DNA of 7,202 nucleotides from JACQMJ01 sp964373495 (GCA_964373495.1 CAYJUW010000038.1:1-7202); one strand, 5' to 3'; positions 1 to 5,490 are shown, numbered from the stretch's first letter. The notes: generated by a model from the sequence alone, not told the origin. Translations and numbers: made by a program.

Positions 1-1
1 G

Positions 2-694
2 GAATCGCGGAACATCGTCTCGCTCGAGGATCCGGTGGAGTACTTCATCGCCGGCGTCAACCAGTCCCAGGTCCGGCCCGAGATCGGCTACGATTTCGCC
101 TCCGGCCTTCGCCAGATCCTGCGCCAGGACCCGGACATCATTATGGTCGGCGAGATCCGCGACAAGGAAACGGCCCAGCTCTCCATCCACGCCGCGCTCA
201 CCGGCCACATCGTCCTGACTACCCTGCACACCAACAACGCCGTGGGTATCATTCCGCGGCTCCTGGATATGGGCGTTGATCCCTACCTCATCTCCTCCAC
301 GCTCATCCTCGGCATTGCCCAGCGCCTGGCCCGGCGCCTGTGCGAGGAGTCCCGGCGGGCGGTAAAAATTGAAGGCCGCATCCGCGAGCTCATTGACGGG
401 GAACTCCGCGCCATGCCCGAGGCCTCTCGCCGCGAGGCCGAAACCCTGCAGGGGCACTCCATCTACGAGGGGGTCGCCACGCCCGCTTGCCCCAAGGGCA
501 CGCGGGGGCGCATCGGGCTCTTTGAGGTGCTGGAGATGAGCCCGGAGCTGGAGAAGATTCTCCTGGAGCGGCCGTCCGAGGCGGCGATTTCCTCCGAAGC
601 CCGCCGCCAGGGCATGCTCACCATGCGCCAGGACGGCATCTCAAAAGTGCTCCAGGGCGTCATTGGCATGAAGGAGCTGTTGGAAGTAGTATGA
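2..694 (+). CDS. pilB: Type IV pilus assembly ATPase PilB, C-terminal part (5' end outside window)
   Basis: Cytoplasmic hexameric ATPase that powers pilus extension by adding pilins at the PilC platform. The reading frame is already open at base 2, so the gene is cut by the window edge; the GTG at 35 is the valine of EDPVE, not a start. About 230 residues are visible. In order (residue 1 = bases 2-4): the Asp box EDPVE (9-13), Walker B in DIIMVGEIRD (45-54, with E51), the His box GHIVLTTLHTN (68-78), and the C-terminal GRIGLFEVLEMS (169-180). Walker A lies upstream. The sequence belongs to the PilB/GspE/MshE family rather than PilT because it has an RLC plus ACPKGTRGRIG zinc-finger remnant. 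That finger is degenerate: only one Cys of each expected CxxC pair remains (C114 and C163), and the second half looks about four residues shorter than the usual C-P-x-C-x-G-T-G-Y form. It ends in TGA a few bases before a repeat element. Confidence 0.95.
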   Translation, partial: ESRNIVSLEDPVEYFIAGVNQSQVRPEIGYDFASGLRQILRQDPDIIMVGEIRDKETAQLSIHAALTGHIVLTTLHTNNAVGIIPRLLDMGVDPYLISSTLILGIAQRLARRLCEESRRAVKIEGRIRELIDGELRAMPEASRREAETLQGHSIYEGVATPACPKGTRGRIGLFEVLEMSPELEKILLERPSEAAISSEARRQGMLTMRQDGISKVLQGVIGMKELLEVV

Positions 695-695
695 G

Positions 696-792
696 CATAT
701 GATGCCAATCAGCGAATCTTATGCCAATTGTGCGAATCGCGAATCCGTATTGGCGATTGGTAGATTGGCATTGGATTGGTAGATTGGCATCA
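696..792. repeat. Intergenic palindromic repeat, family A (ATGCCAATC/GATTGGCAT), copy 1
   Basis: The spacer between pilB and the response regulator is almost wholly an imperfect palindrome. The outer arms TGATGCCAATC (700-710) and GATTGGCATCA (782-792) are exact 11-bp reverse complements. The left half is built from GCCAAT and GCGAAT words. The right half contains six ATTGG words, including an exact 17-bp direct repeat GATTGGTAGATTGGCAT at 755-771 and 774-790. The left boundary CATATGATGCCAATC (696-710) recurs exactly at the end of pilC (3761-3775). The element starts 2 nt after the pilB stop and ends just before the regulator's GGAGG. It could act as an RNA hairpin between cistrons or be a small mobile repeat; neither is shown by the sequence. 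Confidence 0.85.
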
Positions 793-793
793 C

Positions 794-798
794 GGAGG
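794..798 (+). promoter_or_regulatory. GGAGG Shine-Dalgarno-like site of the response regulator, very short spacing
   Basis: GGAGG lies only 1 nt before the ATG at 800, much closer than the usual 5-9 nt. The ATG at 800 is still preferred because it gives the family-typical start MKVLIVDDD; the upstream TTG at 776 lies inside the repeat and would add eight unusual residues. Translation may also depend on coupling to pilB, 105 nt upstream. Confidence 0.4.
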
Positions 799-799
799 T

Positions 800-1195
800 A
801 TGAAAGTTCTCATCGTTGACGACGATCCGTTCATGGTTGAAATGTACGCTCTGAAGCTCAAGGCAGCCGGGTTTGACGTGGATTCGGCCGCGGATGGGAA
901 GAGCGGTCTGGGAAAAATCCAGGCCGGCGGCTTGGACGCGGTACTCCTCGATATCGTGCTCCCGGTCATGGACGGGTTTGAGGTCCTGGCCGCCCTGCGC
1001 CGGAGCGGCCGCCACGCCCCGCCGATCCTTCTCCTGACCAACCTTGGGCAGAAAGAGGATGTGGAGCGCGGACTCTCCTTGGGCGCGGCGGGTTACGCCA
1101 TCAAAGCCCAATTCACCCCGAGCGAGATCGTGGAAAAGGTCAACGCGCTGATAGGGAAGGTTCCTCACCACCGCGCCGCTAAGGACGAGCGGTGA
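800..1195 (+). CDS. Stand-alone receiver-domain response regulator (CheY/PilG/PilH-like)
   Basis: A single-domain phosphoacceptor protein of 131 residues with no DNA-binding or enzymatic output domain, so it should act by protein-protein contact. The receiver signature is complete: acidic pocket D7-D8-D9, phosphoacceptor D51 in LLDIVLPVMDG, switch residue T80 in ILLLTNLG, and the conserved K102 in GYAIKA. The last 15 or so residues are a short basic-acidic tail. Lying between pilB and pilT on the same strand suggests it acts on the pilus motor, as PilG/PilH do in twitching species; this is inference from position. No histidine kinase lies in the window. It ends in GGTGA, and a structured inverted-repeat segment begins 7 nt later. 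Confidence 0.9.
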   Translation: MKVLIVDDDPFMVEMYALKLKAAGFDVDSAADGKSGLGKIQAGGLDAVLLDIVLPVMDGFEVLAALRRSGRHAPPILLLTNLGQKEDVERGLSLGAAGYAIKAQFTPSEIVEKVNALIGKVPHHRAAKDER

Positions 1196-1202
1196 GAGTT
1201 CG

Positions 1203-1408
1203 CATGCCCGGCAGGGAAACTTCGAACTGGAGCGGTATCGCTCTGGCCAGCGTGTAGTCGGTATGCGCCACTGCCGCGGAACGGGGCATGGCTACGGCAC
1301 GAGGCCGCTCCCGACGCGCTACCGGGAGCTGAAGTGCATCTGGAGCGTGGTAAGCTGGGGTAAGAGAAATAAAGCGATTAGTTGTTCGAAGTTCTACTAC
1401 CGGGCATG
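1203..1408 (+). mobile_element. 206-bp inverted-repeat-bounded structured segment; candidate MITE or OMEGA/HEARO-like RNA remnant
   Basis: Bases 1203-1227 and 1384-1408 are reverse complements at 21 of 25 positions: outer 9 bp CATGCCCGG/CCGGGCATG and inner 7 bp TTCGAAC/GTTCGAA are exact. Both ends carry CATG, which could be the tip of the inverted repeat or a 4-bp target duplication. The interior has no open frame of note but is rich in potential stems: GAGCG/CGCTC (1230-1243) with a 4-nt loop; GCTCCCG/CGGGAGC (1307-1313 with 1323-1329), 9-nt loop; CATGCCC (1203-1209) with GGGCATG (1284-1290); and AGTTCG (1197-1202) with CGAACT (1223-1228). CTGGAGCG is directly repeated at 1227 and 1340. GTGA sits at 1192-1195, the type of flank I recall for HEARO insertions, and GGAGC, TAAGC and GGGG at 1343-1360 recall IscB omega RNA, but this is memory-based resemblance only. 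No IscB/TnpB or transposase gene is in the window. An alternative is a cis-acting leader of pilT. Confidence 0.45.
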
Positions 1409-2467
1409 GCCATAAATTTTGAAGAACTGCTTCAGGTGGTGCTGAAGGAAAACGCCTCGGACCTGCACCTCACCGTGGGGCGGCGGCCTTCGATCCGGGT
1501 GACCGGGGCGCTGGTTGAACTGGCGCGCTATCCGACGCTGACCGCCTCCGCCGTCGGGGAGATCGTCGCGCTCATACTCTCCGAAGAGGAGCGCGCCCGG
1601 TTTGAACAGGAGCGCGAGCTCGATCTCTCCTACGCCTACCAAGACAAGGCCCGCTTCCGGGTGAACGTCTTTCGCCAGCGCGGCTTCATGGGCGTCTCGC
1701 TCCGTCTGATCCCGACCAAGGTCCGCGACTTCCAAGAGCTGAACCTGCCGCCGATCCTGGCGGAATTCTGCGAACGGCAGCAGGGTTTTGTTCTGATCGC
1801 CGGCCCGACCGGGCATGGCAAATCCACCACCCTGGCGGCCATGGTGGACTACATCAACCGCCGGCGGGCCGACCACATCATCACCATCGAGGATCCCATC
1901 GAGTACCTCTTCGTCTCCGAGCGGGCCATCATTGACCAGCGCGAGGTCGGCCAGGATACGCATTCCTTTGCCAAGGCCCTGCGCTCCATGTTCCGCCAGG
2001 ACGTGGACGTGGCCATGATCGGAGAGATGCGCGACCCCGAAACCATGGCCGCCGCGGTCACCGCGGCCGAAACCGGGCACCTCATCCTCTCCTCCCTGCA
2101 CACCAATAACGCCGCCCAGACCATTGACCGCGTTATTGACAGCTTCCCGGCCTCTCAGCAGTCCCAGATTCGGGTACAACTGGCCTCGACCCTGGTGGGA
2201 ATAGTTTCCCAGCGCCTGATCCCGCGGGTTTCGGGCGGGCTGATTCCGGCGGTGGAGATCCTGGTCGCCACGCCGGCGGTGCGGAACCTCATCCGCGAGG
2301 CCAAGGCCCACGAGATTGATTTTGTCATTGAAACCGGTTCGGAGCAGGGGATGGTGAGTTTGAACCGCTCGCTTACGGACCTCATCCGAAGAGGCGAGAT
2401 CAGCGTAGAGCAGGCCTCGATGTATTCCCTGAACCCGGGGGAGCTGGCCCTGCTGTTGAGAAAATGA
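1406..2467 (+). CDS. pilT: Type IV pilus retraction ATPase PilT
   Basis: Cytoplasmic hexameric ATPase that depolymerises pili and drives retraction, twitching and DNA uptake. From ATG 1406 the protein has 353 residues, normal for PilT. Visible in order: N-terminal ASDLHLTVG PAS-like domain start (residues 17-25), Walker A GPTGHGKST (133-141; His replaces the common Ser), Asp box ITIEDPIEY, Walker B VAMIGEMRD with E207, His box GHLILSSLHTNNA (224-236), and AVRNLIRE (291-298). The last is the PilT-specific motif needed for retraction (AIRNLIREGK in classical PilT), which separates it from PilB. ATG 1406 fits the family N terminus; TTG 1382 would add eight residues. Neither has a clear Shine-Dalgarno, and both lie in the right inverted repeat of the preceding segment. 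It ends in TGA, followed 6 nt later by a hairpin repeat before pilC. Confidence 0.95.
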   Translation: MAINFEELLQVVLKENASDLHLTVGRRPSIRVTGALVELARYPTLTASAVGEIVALILSEEERARFEQERELDLSYAYQDKARFRVNVFRQRGFMGVSLRLIPTKVRDFQELNLPPILAEFCERQQGFVLIAGPTGHGKSTTLAAMVDYINRRRADHIITIEDPIEYLFVSERAIIDQREVGQDTHSFAKALRSMFRQDVDVAMIGEMRDPETMAAAVTAAETGHLILSSLHTNNAAQTIDRVIDSFPASQQSQIRVQLASTLVGIVSQRLIPRVSGGLIPAVEILVATPAVRNLIREAKAHEIDFVIETGSEQGMVSLNRSLTDLIRRGEISVEQASMYSLNPGELALLLRK

Positions 2468-2473
2468 TCCGGG

Positions 2474-2536
2474 ACTAGGCACTAGGGGTCAGGCGCTAGG
2501 TAACAACATTCGAACCTAGTGCCTAGTGCCTAGTGC
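2474..2536. repeat. Hairpin of 7-nt tandem units (family B, CTAGTGC)
   Basis: Between pilT and pilC. The right side holds three exact CTAGTGC units (2516-2536). The left side reads as four degenerate 7-mers on the opposite strand (ACTAGGC, ACTAGGG, GTCAGGC, GCTAGGT; 2474-2501). The arms can pair around a loop near 2502-2513. There is no T-tract, so it is not a standard terminator. The pilC ATG follows 19 nt after the repeat without a recognisable Shine-Dalgarno. Confidence 0.85.
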
Positions 2537-2555
2537 AGTGCCTCATGCTTAGCAC

Positions 2556-3767
2556 ATGAAATTCACCTATAAAGCTCGGACGCGCGCTGGCGAGGCCCGC
2601 TCCGGATCGGTTGAAGCCCGGAGCGCGGATGCGGCCGTAGAAGCCCTGCAGCGCGCCGATTTAGTCATTACCGCCATCCAGCCGGCCGAAGAGGGCGTCC
2701 CCTCGCTTTTCGGCCGCCGTTTCGCATTCCTCGCGCGCGTCCGGCAACGGGATCTGGTCATCTTCTCCCGCCAGCTCTCCACGCTCTTTGAGGCCAAGGT
2801 GCCGATCACCCAGTCCCTCCAGACCCTGGCCGCCGAGTCGTCTTCCGCGCCGCTTCGGGCCACAGTACAGGAGATCTTGGAAGACGTTTCCGGCGGCTCT
2901 TCCCTGTCGCAGGCCATGGCCCGCCATCCCGGCGTCTTCTCGCGGTTCATCATCAGCATGGTGCGCGCCGGCGAGGAATCCGGGCAGCTGGAGGCGGTGT
3001 TCCGCTACCTGGCCGATTACCTCGATCGCTCCTACGTCCTTATCTTGAAGGCGCGGAACGCCATGATCTACCCGGCCTTTGTCTTTGTCGCCTTCATCGG
3101 CGTCATCGGCGTCATGCTCGTCGTGGTCATCCCCCGGCTCACCGGGATCTACGCCGAGCTCGGCGCGGCCGCTCCGTTCTATACCCGGTTTTTGATCTCC
3201 TTTTCCACGTTCGTCGCGCAGTGGTGGTTCGTGGTGCTCCTCGCCTTCATCGCCGCCGGCATTGTCGGCTGGCGGCTCTTGAAGACCGAAGCCGGGGCCT
3301 TCTGGTTTGATGCGCTGAAAATCCAGGCGCCTCTTTTCGGCGGTTTGGCCAAGAAAATTTACCTCTCGCGCCTGGCCGATACCCTGTCCACGCTCATCGC
3401 CGCCGGCATTCCGATCATCCGGGCGCTGGAAATAACCGCCGACGTGGTTGTGAACCGGGTCTATGAGCGCATCATCCTTGATGCCGCCGAATCGGTGAAA
3501 GCCGGCAACACCATCAGCGCCTCCTTCGCACAGCACCGCGAAGTGCCGCCCCTGGTCACCCAGATGATCCGCATTGGCGAGGAATCGGGGCGGCTCGATT
3601 TCATCCTCAAGAGTTCGGCCGCCTTCTACCAGCGCGAGGTGGACAGTTTGCTCGACAACTTCGTGGCCCTGATCGAGCCGGTTTTGATCATCTTTCTCGG
3701 CATGGGCGTGGCCCTCCTCGTGGCCGCGGTGCTCGTGCCGCTCTATAATTTGACGAGTATCATATGA
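2556..3767 (+). CDS. pilC: Type IV pilus inner-membrane platform protein PilC (GspF family)
   Basis: Polytopic inner-membrane protein that the PilB and PilT motors turn, coupling ATP hydrolysis to pilin insertion or removal. The 403-residue length is normal. The N-terminal MKFTYKARTRAGEARSG is typical of the family. Two T2SSF repeats can be seen at about 68-191 and 271-393; each carries the hallmark G-E-E-S-G (139-143 and 341-345) next to a predicted cytoplasmic helical bundle. Hydrophobic segments lie at about 171-193, 221-241 and 374-396, giving the usual three-helix topology. It starts at ATG 2556; the next upstream sequence is a hairpin repeat, and no clear ribosome site is seen. The last codons and the TGA stop (3765-3767) lie within the CATATGATGCCAATC end of a family A repeat, so the repeat supplies the stop. 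Confidence 0.95.
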   Translation: MKFTYKARTRAGEARSGSVEARSADAAVEALQRADLVITAIQPAEEGVPSLFGRRFAFLARVRQRDLVIFSRQLSTLFEAKVPITQSLQTLAAESSSAPLRATVQEILEDVSGGSSLSQAMARHPGVFSRFIISMVRAGEESGQLEAVFRYLADYLDRSYVLILKARNAMIYPAFVFVAFIGVIGVMLVVVIPRLTGIYAELGAAAPFYTRFLISFSTFVAQWWFVVLLAFIAAGIVGWRLLKTEAGAFWFDALKIQAPLFGGLAKKIYLSRLADTLSTLIAAGIPIIRALEITADVVVNRVYERIILDAAESVKAGNTISASFAQHREVPPLVTQMIRIGEESGRLDFILKSSAAFYQREVDSLLDNFVALIEPVLIIFLGMGVALLVAAVLVPLYNLTSII

Positions 3768-3817
3768 TGCCAATCTGCGAATCGCCAATATGGATTCGCA
3801 ATCTCTGGAATTGGCAT
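3761..3817. repeat. Intergenic palindromic repeat, family A, copy 2, overlapping the pilC stop
   Basis: Begins with CATATGATGCCAATC (3761-3775), identical to bases 696-710. Outer arms ATGCCAAT (3767-3774) and ATTGGCAT (3810-3817), and inner arms TGCGAATC (3776-3783) and GATTCGCA (3793-3800), nest into one hairpin. A further GATTGGTAGAT word follows to about 3830. The pilC TGA stop is read out of the repeat boundary. Confidence 0.85.
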
Positions 3818-3853
3818 AAGATTGGTAGATCTACATCGTTGAAGATCCCTCGT

Positions 3854-3932
3854 CCCGCCTTCGGCGGGGGCTCGGGATTATTTGTTTGCAGCTACTCTCC
3901 CGCTTTCAGCGGGATCGTAGGCAAACAAATAA
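3854..3932 (+). terminator. Two adjacent stem-loops downstream of pilC (possible operon end)
   Basis: The first stem is CCCGCC/GGCGGG (3854-3859 with 3863-3868) around TTC. The second is a long hairpin at 3878-3932: 12 bp TTATTTGTTTGC/GCAAACAAATAA, then CTAC/GTAG, then TCCCGCT/AGCGGGA around TTC, 23 bp in total with a 2-nt bulge and a small internal loop. The first stem lacks an immediate U-run, although ATTATTTGTTT follows 9 nt later. It may end the pilC transcript or insulate the pilin promoter that starts just downstream. Termination is inferred; the stems themselves are plain. Confidence 0.45.
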
Positions 3933-3933
3933 G

Positions 3934-3942
3934 TTATCCACA
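3934..3942 (+). promoter_or_regulatory. TTATCCACA box (DnaA-box-like) upstream of pilin 1 promoter
   Basis: Exact match to the classical DnaA box TTATCCACA, 28 nt before the -10 hexamer at 3971. A related TTATGCACA lies at nearly the same distance upstream of the pilin 2 promoter. It could bind DnaA or another regulator; the sequence alone cannot say. A single isolated box does not make an origin. Confidence 0.5.
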
Positions 3943-3948
3943 TCCCCC

Positions 3949-3976
3949 TTTTCCGGCTGGGCAGGAGGCGTATAAT
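3949..3976 (+). promoter_or_regulatory. Promoter of pilin 1 (TATAAT -10)
   Basis: Perfect -10 TATAAT at 3971-3976 followed by GG. The -35 is weak (TTTTCC at 3949-3954, 16-nt spacer). It aligns with the pilin 2 promoter (GCG, TAT--T, GG-AAGTA), suggesting a shared origin. The predicted start near 3983 leaves a 5' UTR of almost 90 nt. Confidence 0.6.
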
Positions 3977-4070
3977 GGCAAGTAATCAAACTGCTCCGCA
4001 TACACGCCGCTCATCAAGGGTCGAAGCTATTTTATCAAAACTAATCTCGTAACGCGTATCACGCAATTGT

Positions 4071-4661
4071 ATGCCCATGCTAGTTCCATTCTCACGCTCG
4101 AAAGGCGCTCGCGGGCCTGCCCCGTACCGAACCGTAGGTTCTGGTGCGGGGTTTACCCTGATCGAGCTCTTGGTGGTCATCGCCATCATCGGTATTTTGG
4201 CCTCCATTGTTTTGGCCTCGCTCAACACCGCGCGGCGGAAATCGAGAGATGCCCGCCGGATCGCCGACGTCAGGCAGATCCAGTTGGCGCTCGAACTCTA
4301 CGCCGACGCCAACAGCCAGAACTACACCACCAACATCTATACCGCCTGTGGCGCGGCGGGGTCGCTGTGTCCGACCTACATTCCCGCGGTTCCCAAAGAT
4401 CCGGTGGGCAACATCCAGTACAACTACGCCGCGCTCGGCAGCGGTGCGAGCTGTACCTCCTACCACCTCGGGGCAACACTCGCCGAAATCGGCAATCCCG
4501 CCCTGCAGGGCGATGTAGATGCGGCAGCCGGCACCATCTGTACGGGTGGCGGTACGGAGTTCAGCGGCTTGAGCGCCTCGGCCGAGGGAGTGGCCTGCAG
4601 CGCAACTGCGGGGACGCCGCAACCCGGTGGGACAGAGACCTGCTATGATGCGAAGCCGTAG
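4071..4661 (+). CDS. pilA: Type IV prepilin 1 (PilA/GspG-like)
   Basis: Secreted pilus subunit, cut and probably N-methylated by PilD. Protein of 196 residues from ATG 4071. The leader is long (27 residues, basic, ending GSGAG) and is followed by the class III signal FTLIELLVVIAIIG: cleavage after G27 gives mature F1 and E5, about 169 residues. The N-terminal helix continues through LASLNTARRKSRDARR. The C-terminal domain carries CPTYIPAVPKDPVGN, the K-D-P loop typical of GspG-like pseudopilins and many Patescibacteria pilins, and six cysteines that could form up to three disulfides. ATG 4077 is an alternative start; no Shine-Dalgarno is seen for either. From base 4308 the gene is identical to pilin 2. 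Major pilin versus minor or pseudopilin cannot be decided here. Confidence 0.9.
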   Translation: MPMLVPFSRSKGARGPAPYRTVGSGAGFTLIELLVVIAIIGILASIVLASLNTARRKSRDARRIADVRQIQLALELYADANSQNYTTNIYTACGAAGSLCPTYIPAVPKDPVGNIQYNYAALGSGASCTSYHLGATLAEIGNPALQGDVDAAAGTICTGGGTEFSGLSASAEGVACSATAGTPQPGGTETCYDAKP

Positions 4662-4718
4662 CAGAGCGTCCGCACGGTGATTCAAAAAGCGTCCGGCTGA
4701 AAGCCGGACGTTTTTGTT
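4308..4718 (+). repeat. 411-bp exact direct repeat, copy 1 (pilin C-terminal half, 3' UTR and terminator)
   Basis: Identical by eye to 5036-5446 at an offset of 728 bp. It starts at the GCCAACAGCCAG codons just after the pilin N-terminal helix and ends 3 nt after the terminator T-run. Upstream of 4308 the two genes differ at about 33 of 157 aligned bases. Confidence 0.95.
4684..4715 (+). terminator. Rho-independent terminator of pilin 1
   Basis: Stem CGTCCGGCT/AGCCGGACG (4690-4698 with 4702-4710), loop GAA, then TTTTT. A run of five A at 4684-4688 precedes the stem, so it could also work on the other strand. Confidence 0.9.
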
Positions 4719-4735
4719 ACAGGCAGGCGCGGATT

Positions 4736-4744
4736 TTATGCACA
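4736..4744 (+). promoter_or_regulatory. TTATGCACA box upstream of pilin 2 promoter
   Basis: Fits the relaxed DnaA-box pattern TTATNCACA and lies 29 nt before the -10, against 28 nt for the TTATCCACA box of pilin 1. The shared placement suggests a common operator. Confidence 0.45.
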
Positions 4745-4773
4745 GGGCATTTTTTTTCTTCGTTCCGTGCGGT

Positions 4774-4779
4774 TATGCT
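4774..4779 (+). promoter_or_regulatory. Probable -10 of pilin 2 (TATGCT)
   Basis: TATGCT followed by GGAAGTA aligns with TATAATGGCAAGTA of pilin 1. A T-rich tract (4750-4760) stands where the -35 would be. The hexamer overlaps the ATG at 4775, which argues that translation begins downstream at 4823. Confidence 0.45.
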
Positions 4780-4822
4780 GGAAGTACATTTAGCTAGGTT
4801 CATTCGTAGCCGCAGAACCCAT

Positions 4823-5389
4823 ATGATTTTTTCCAGCTATTCTTCTGTTCGGAGAAAGTGTTCAAGTTTCGGCGCGGGCTTCACCCTCATCGAGCTCCTC
4901 GTGGTCATCGCCATTATCGGGCTTTTGGCCTCACTCATCCTCGCCTCGCTCAACACCGCGCGGCGTAAGTCCCGCGACGCCCGCAGGATCGCCGATATCA
5001 ATCAGATTCGGTTGGCCCTCGAGCTCTATGCCGGTGCCAACAGCCAGAACTACACCACCAACATCTATACCGCCTGTGGCGCGGCGGGGTCGCTGTGTCC
5101 GACCTACATTCCCGCGGTTCCCAAAGATCCGGTGGGCAACATCCAGTACAACTACGCCGCGCTCGGCAGCGGTGCGAGCTGTACCTCCTACCACCTCGGG
5201 GCAACACTCGCCGAAATCGGCAATCCCGCCCTGCAGGGCGATGTAGATGCGGCAGCCGGCACCATCTGTACGGGTGGCGGTACGGAGTTCAGCGGCTTGA
5301 GCGCCTCGGCCGAGGGAGTGGCCTGCAGCGCAACTGCGGGGACGCCGCAACCCGGTGGGACAGAGACCTGCTATGATGCGAAGCCGTAG
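4823..5389 (+). CDS. pilA: Type IV prepilin 2 (PilA/GspG-like), mosaic paralogue of prepilin 1
   Basis: Prepilin of 188 residues from ATG 4823, with a 19-residue basic leader ending FGAG, then FTLIELLVVIAIIG; cleavage after G19 leaves a mature protein of about 169 residues, as in pilin 1. The upstream ATG 4775 would extend the leader by 16 residues but overlaps the predicted -10. Compared with pilin 1, the N-terminal helix shows conservative changes (ILASIVLAS to LLASLILAS, DVRQIQ to DINQIR, ADANS to AGANS) and many synonymous differences. From ANSQNY onward the protein and the DNA are identical, including the six cysteines and the KDP loop. This pattern points to recent gene conversion or partial duplication, or to an assembly artefact. 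It probably acts in the same pilus; the conserved difference lies in leader and helix core. Confidence 0.9.
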   Translation: MIFSSYSSVRRKCSSFGAGFTLIELLVVIAIIGLLASLILASLNTARRKSRDARRIADINQIRLALELYAGANSQNYTTNIYTACGAAGSLCPTYIPAVPKDPVGNIQYNYAALGSGASCTSYHLGATLAEIGNPALQGDVDAAAGTICTGGGTEFSGLSASAEGVACSATAGTPQPGGTETCYDAKP

Positions 5390-5446
5390 CAGAGCGTCCG
5401 CACGGTGATTCAAAAAGCGTCCGGCTGAAAGCCGGACGTTTTTGTT
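5036..5446 (+). repeat. 411-bp exact direct repeat, copy 2
   Basis: Second copy of 4308-4718. Recombination between the copies would delete 728 bp and leave one pilin carrying the pilin 1 promoter and N terminus. Confidence 0.95.
5412..5443 (+). terminator. Rho-independent terminator of pilin 2
   Basis: Exact copy of the pilin 1 terminator: stem 5418-5426 with 5430-5438, GAA loop, T-run 5439-5443. The next promoter starts 3 nt after the T-run. Confidence 0.9.
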
Positions 5447-5473
5447 TGTTCCGTTGCCTGCCCCGGTTATACT
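5446..5473 (+). promoter_or_regulatory. Promoter of pilD (TTGTTC, 16 nt, TATACT)
   Basis: -35 TTGTTC at 5446-5451 and -10 TATACT at 5468-5473, followed by GG. The predicted start near 5480 leaves only about 11 nt before the pilD ATG and no Shine-Dalgarno, so the mRNA may be nearly leaderless. Confidence 0.55.
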
Positions 5474-5490
5474 GGATATACTGGTTACCC

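Noticed and set aside
35..694. A complete short pilB-like gene starting at GTG 35.
   Set aside because: The frame is open to the window edge, and the GTG is the valine inside the conserved EDPVE Asp box; Walker A must lie upstream.
696..792. CRISPR-like array of repeats between pilB and the response regulator.
   Set aside because: Words are short, unevenly spaced and inverted around a centre, with no constant repeat/spacer pattern and no cas genes.
2474..2536. Rho-independent terminator between pilT and pilC.
   Set aside because: A stem is possible, but no T-run follows either arm, and pilC lies immediately downstream without a visible promoter.
3934..3942. Perfect DnaA box as evidence of a replication origin.
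   Set aside because: Only one perfect and one relaxed box are present, with no box cluster, no AT-rich unwinding region and no dnaA/dnaN genes; a promoter-linked role is more likely.
3975..4052. A 25-codon open frame (ATG 3975, TAA 4050-4052) preceded by AGGAGG at 3963-3968 with ideal 6-nt spacing.
   Set aside because: Its ATG overlaps the TATAAT -10 of the pilin 1 promoter, so the transcript from that promoter would start after the ATG. It would need a different upstream promoter, and the peptide has no recognisable features.
4092..4685. Long reverse-strand open frames across the pilins, and similar ones opposite pilT and pilC.
   Set aside because: They are shadows of high-GC coding sequence on the forward strand; they lack family-like sequence, and the forward frames are clear pil genes.
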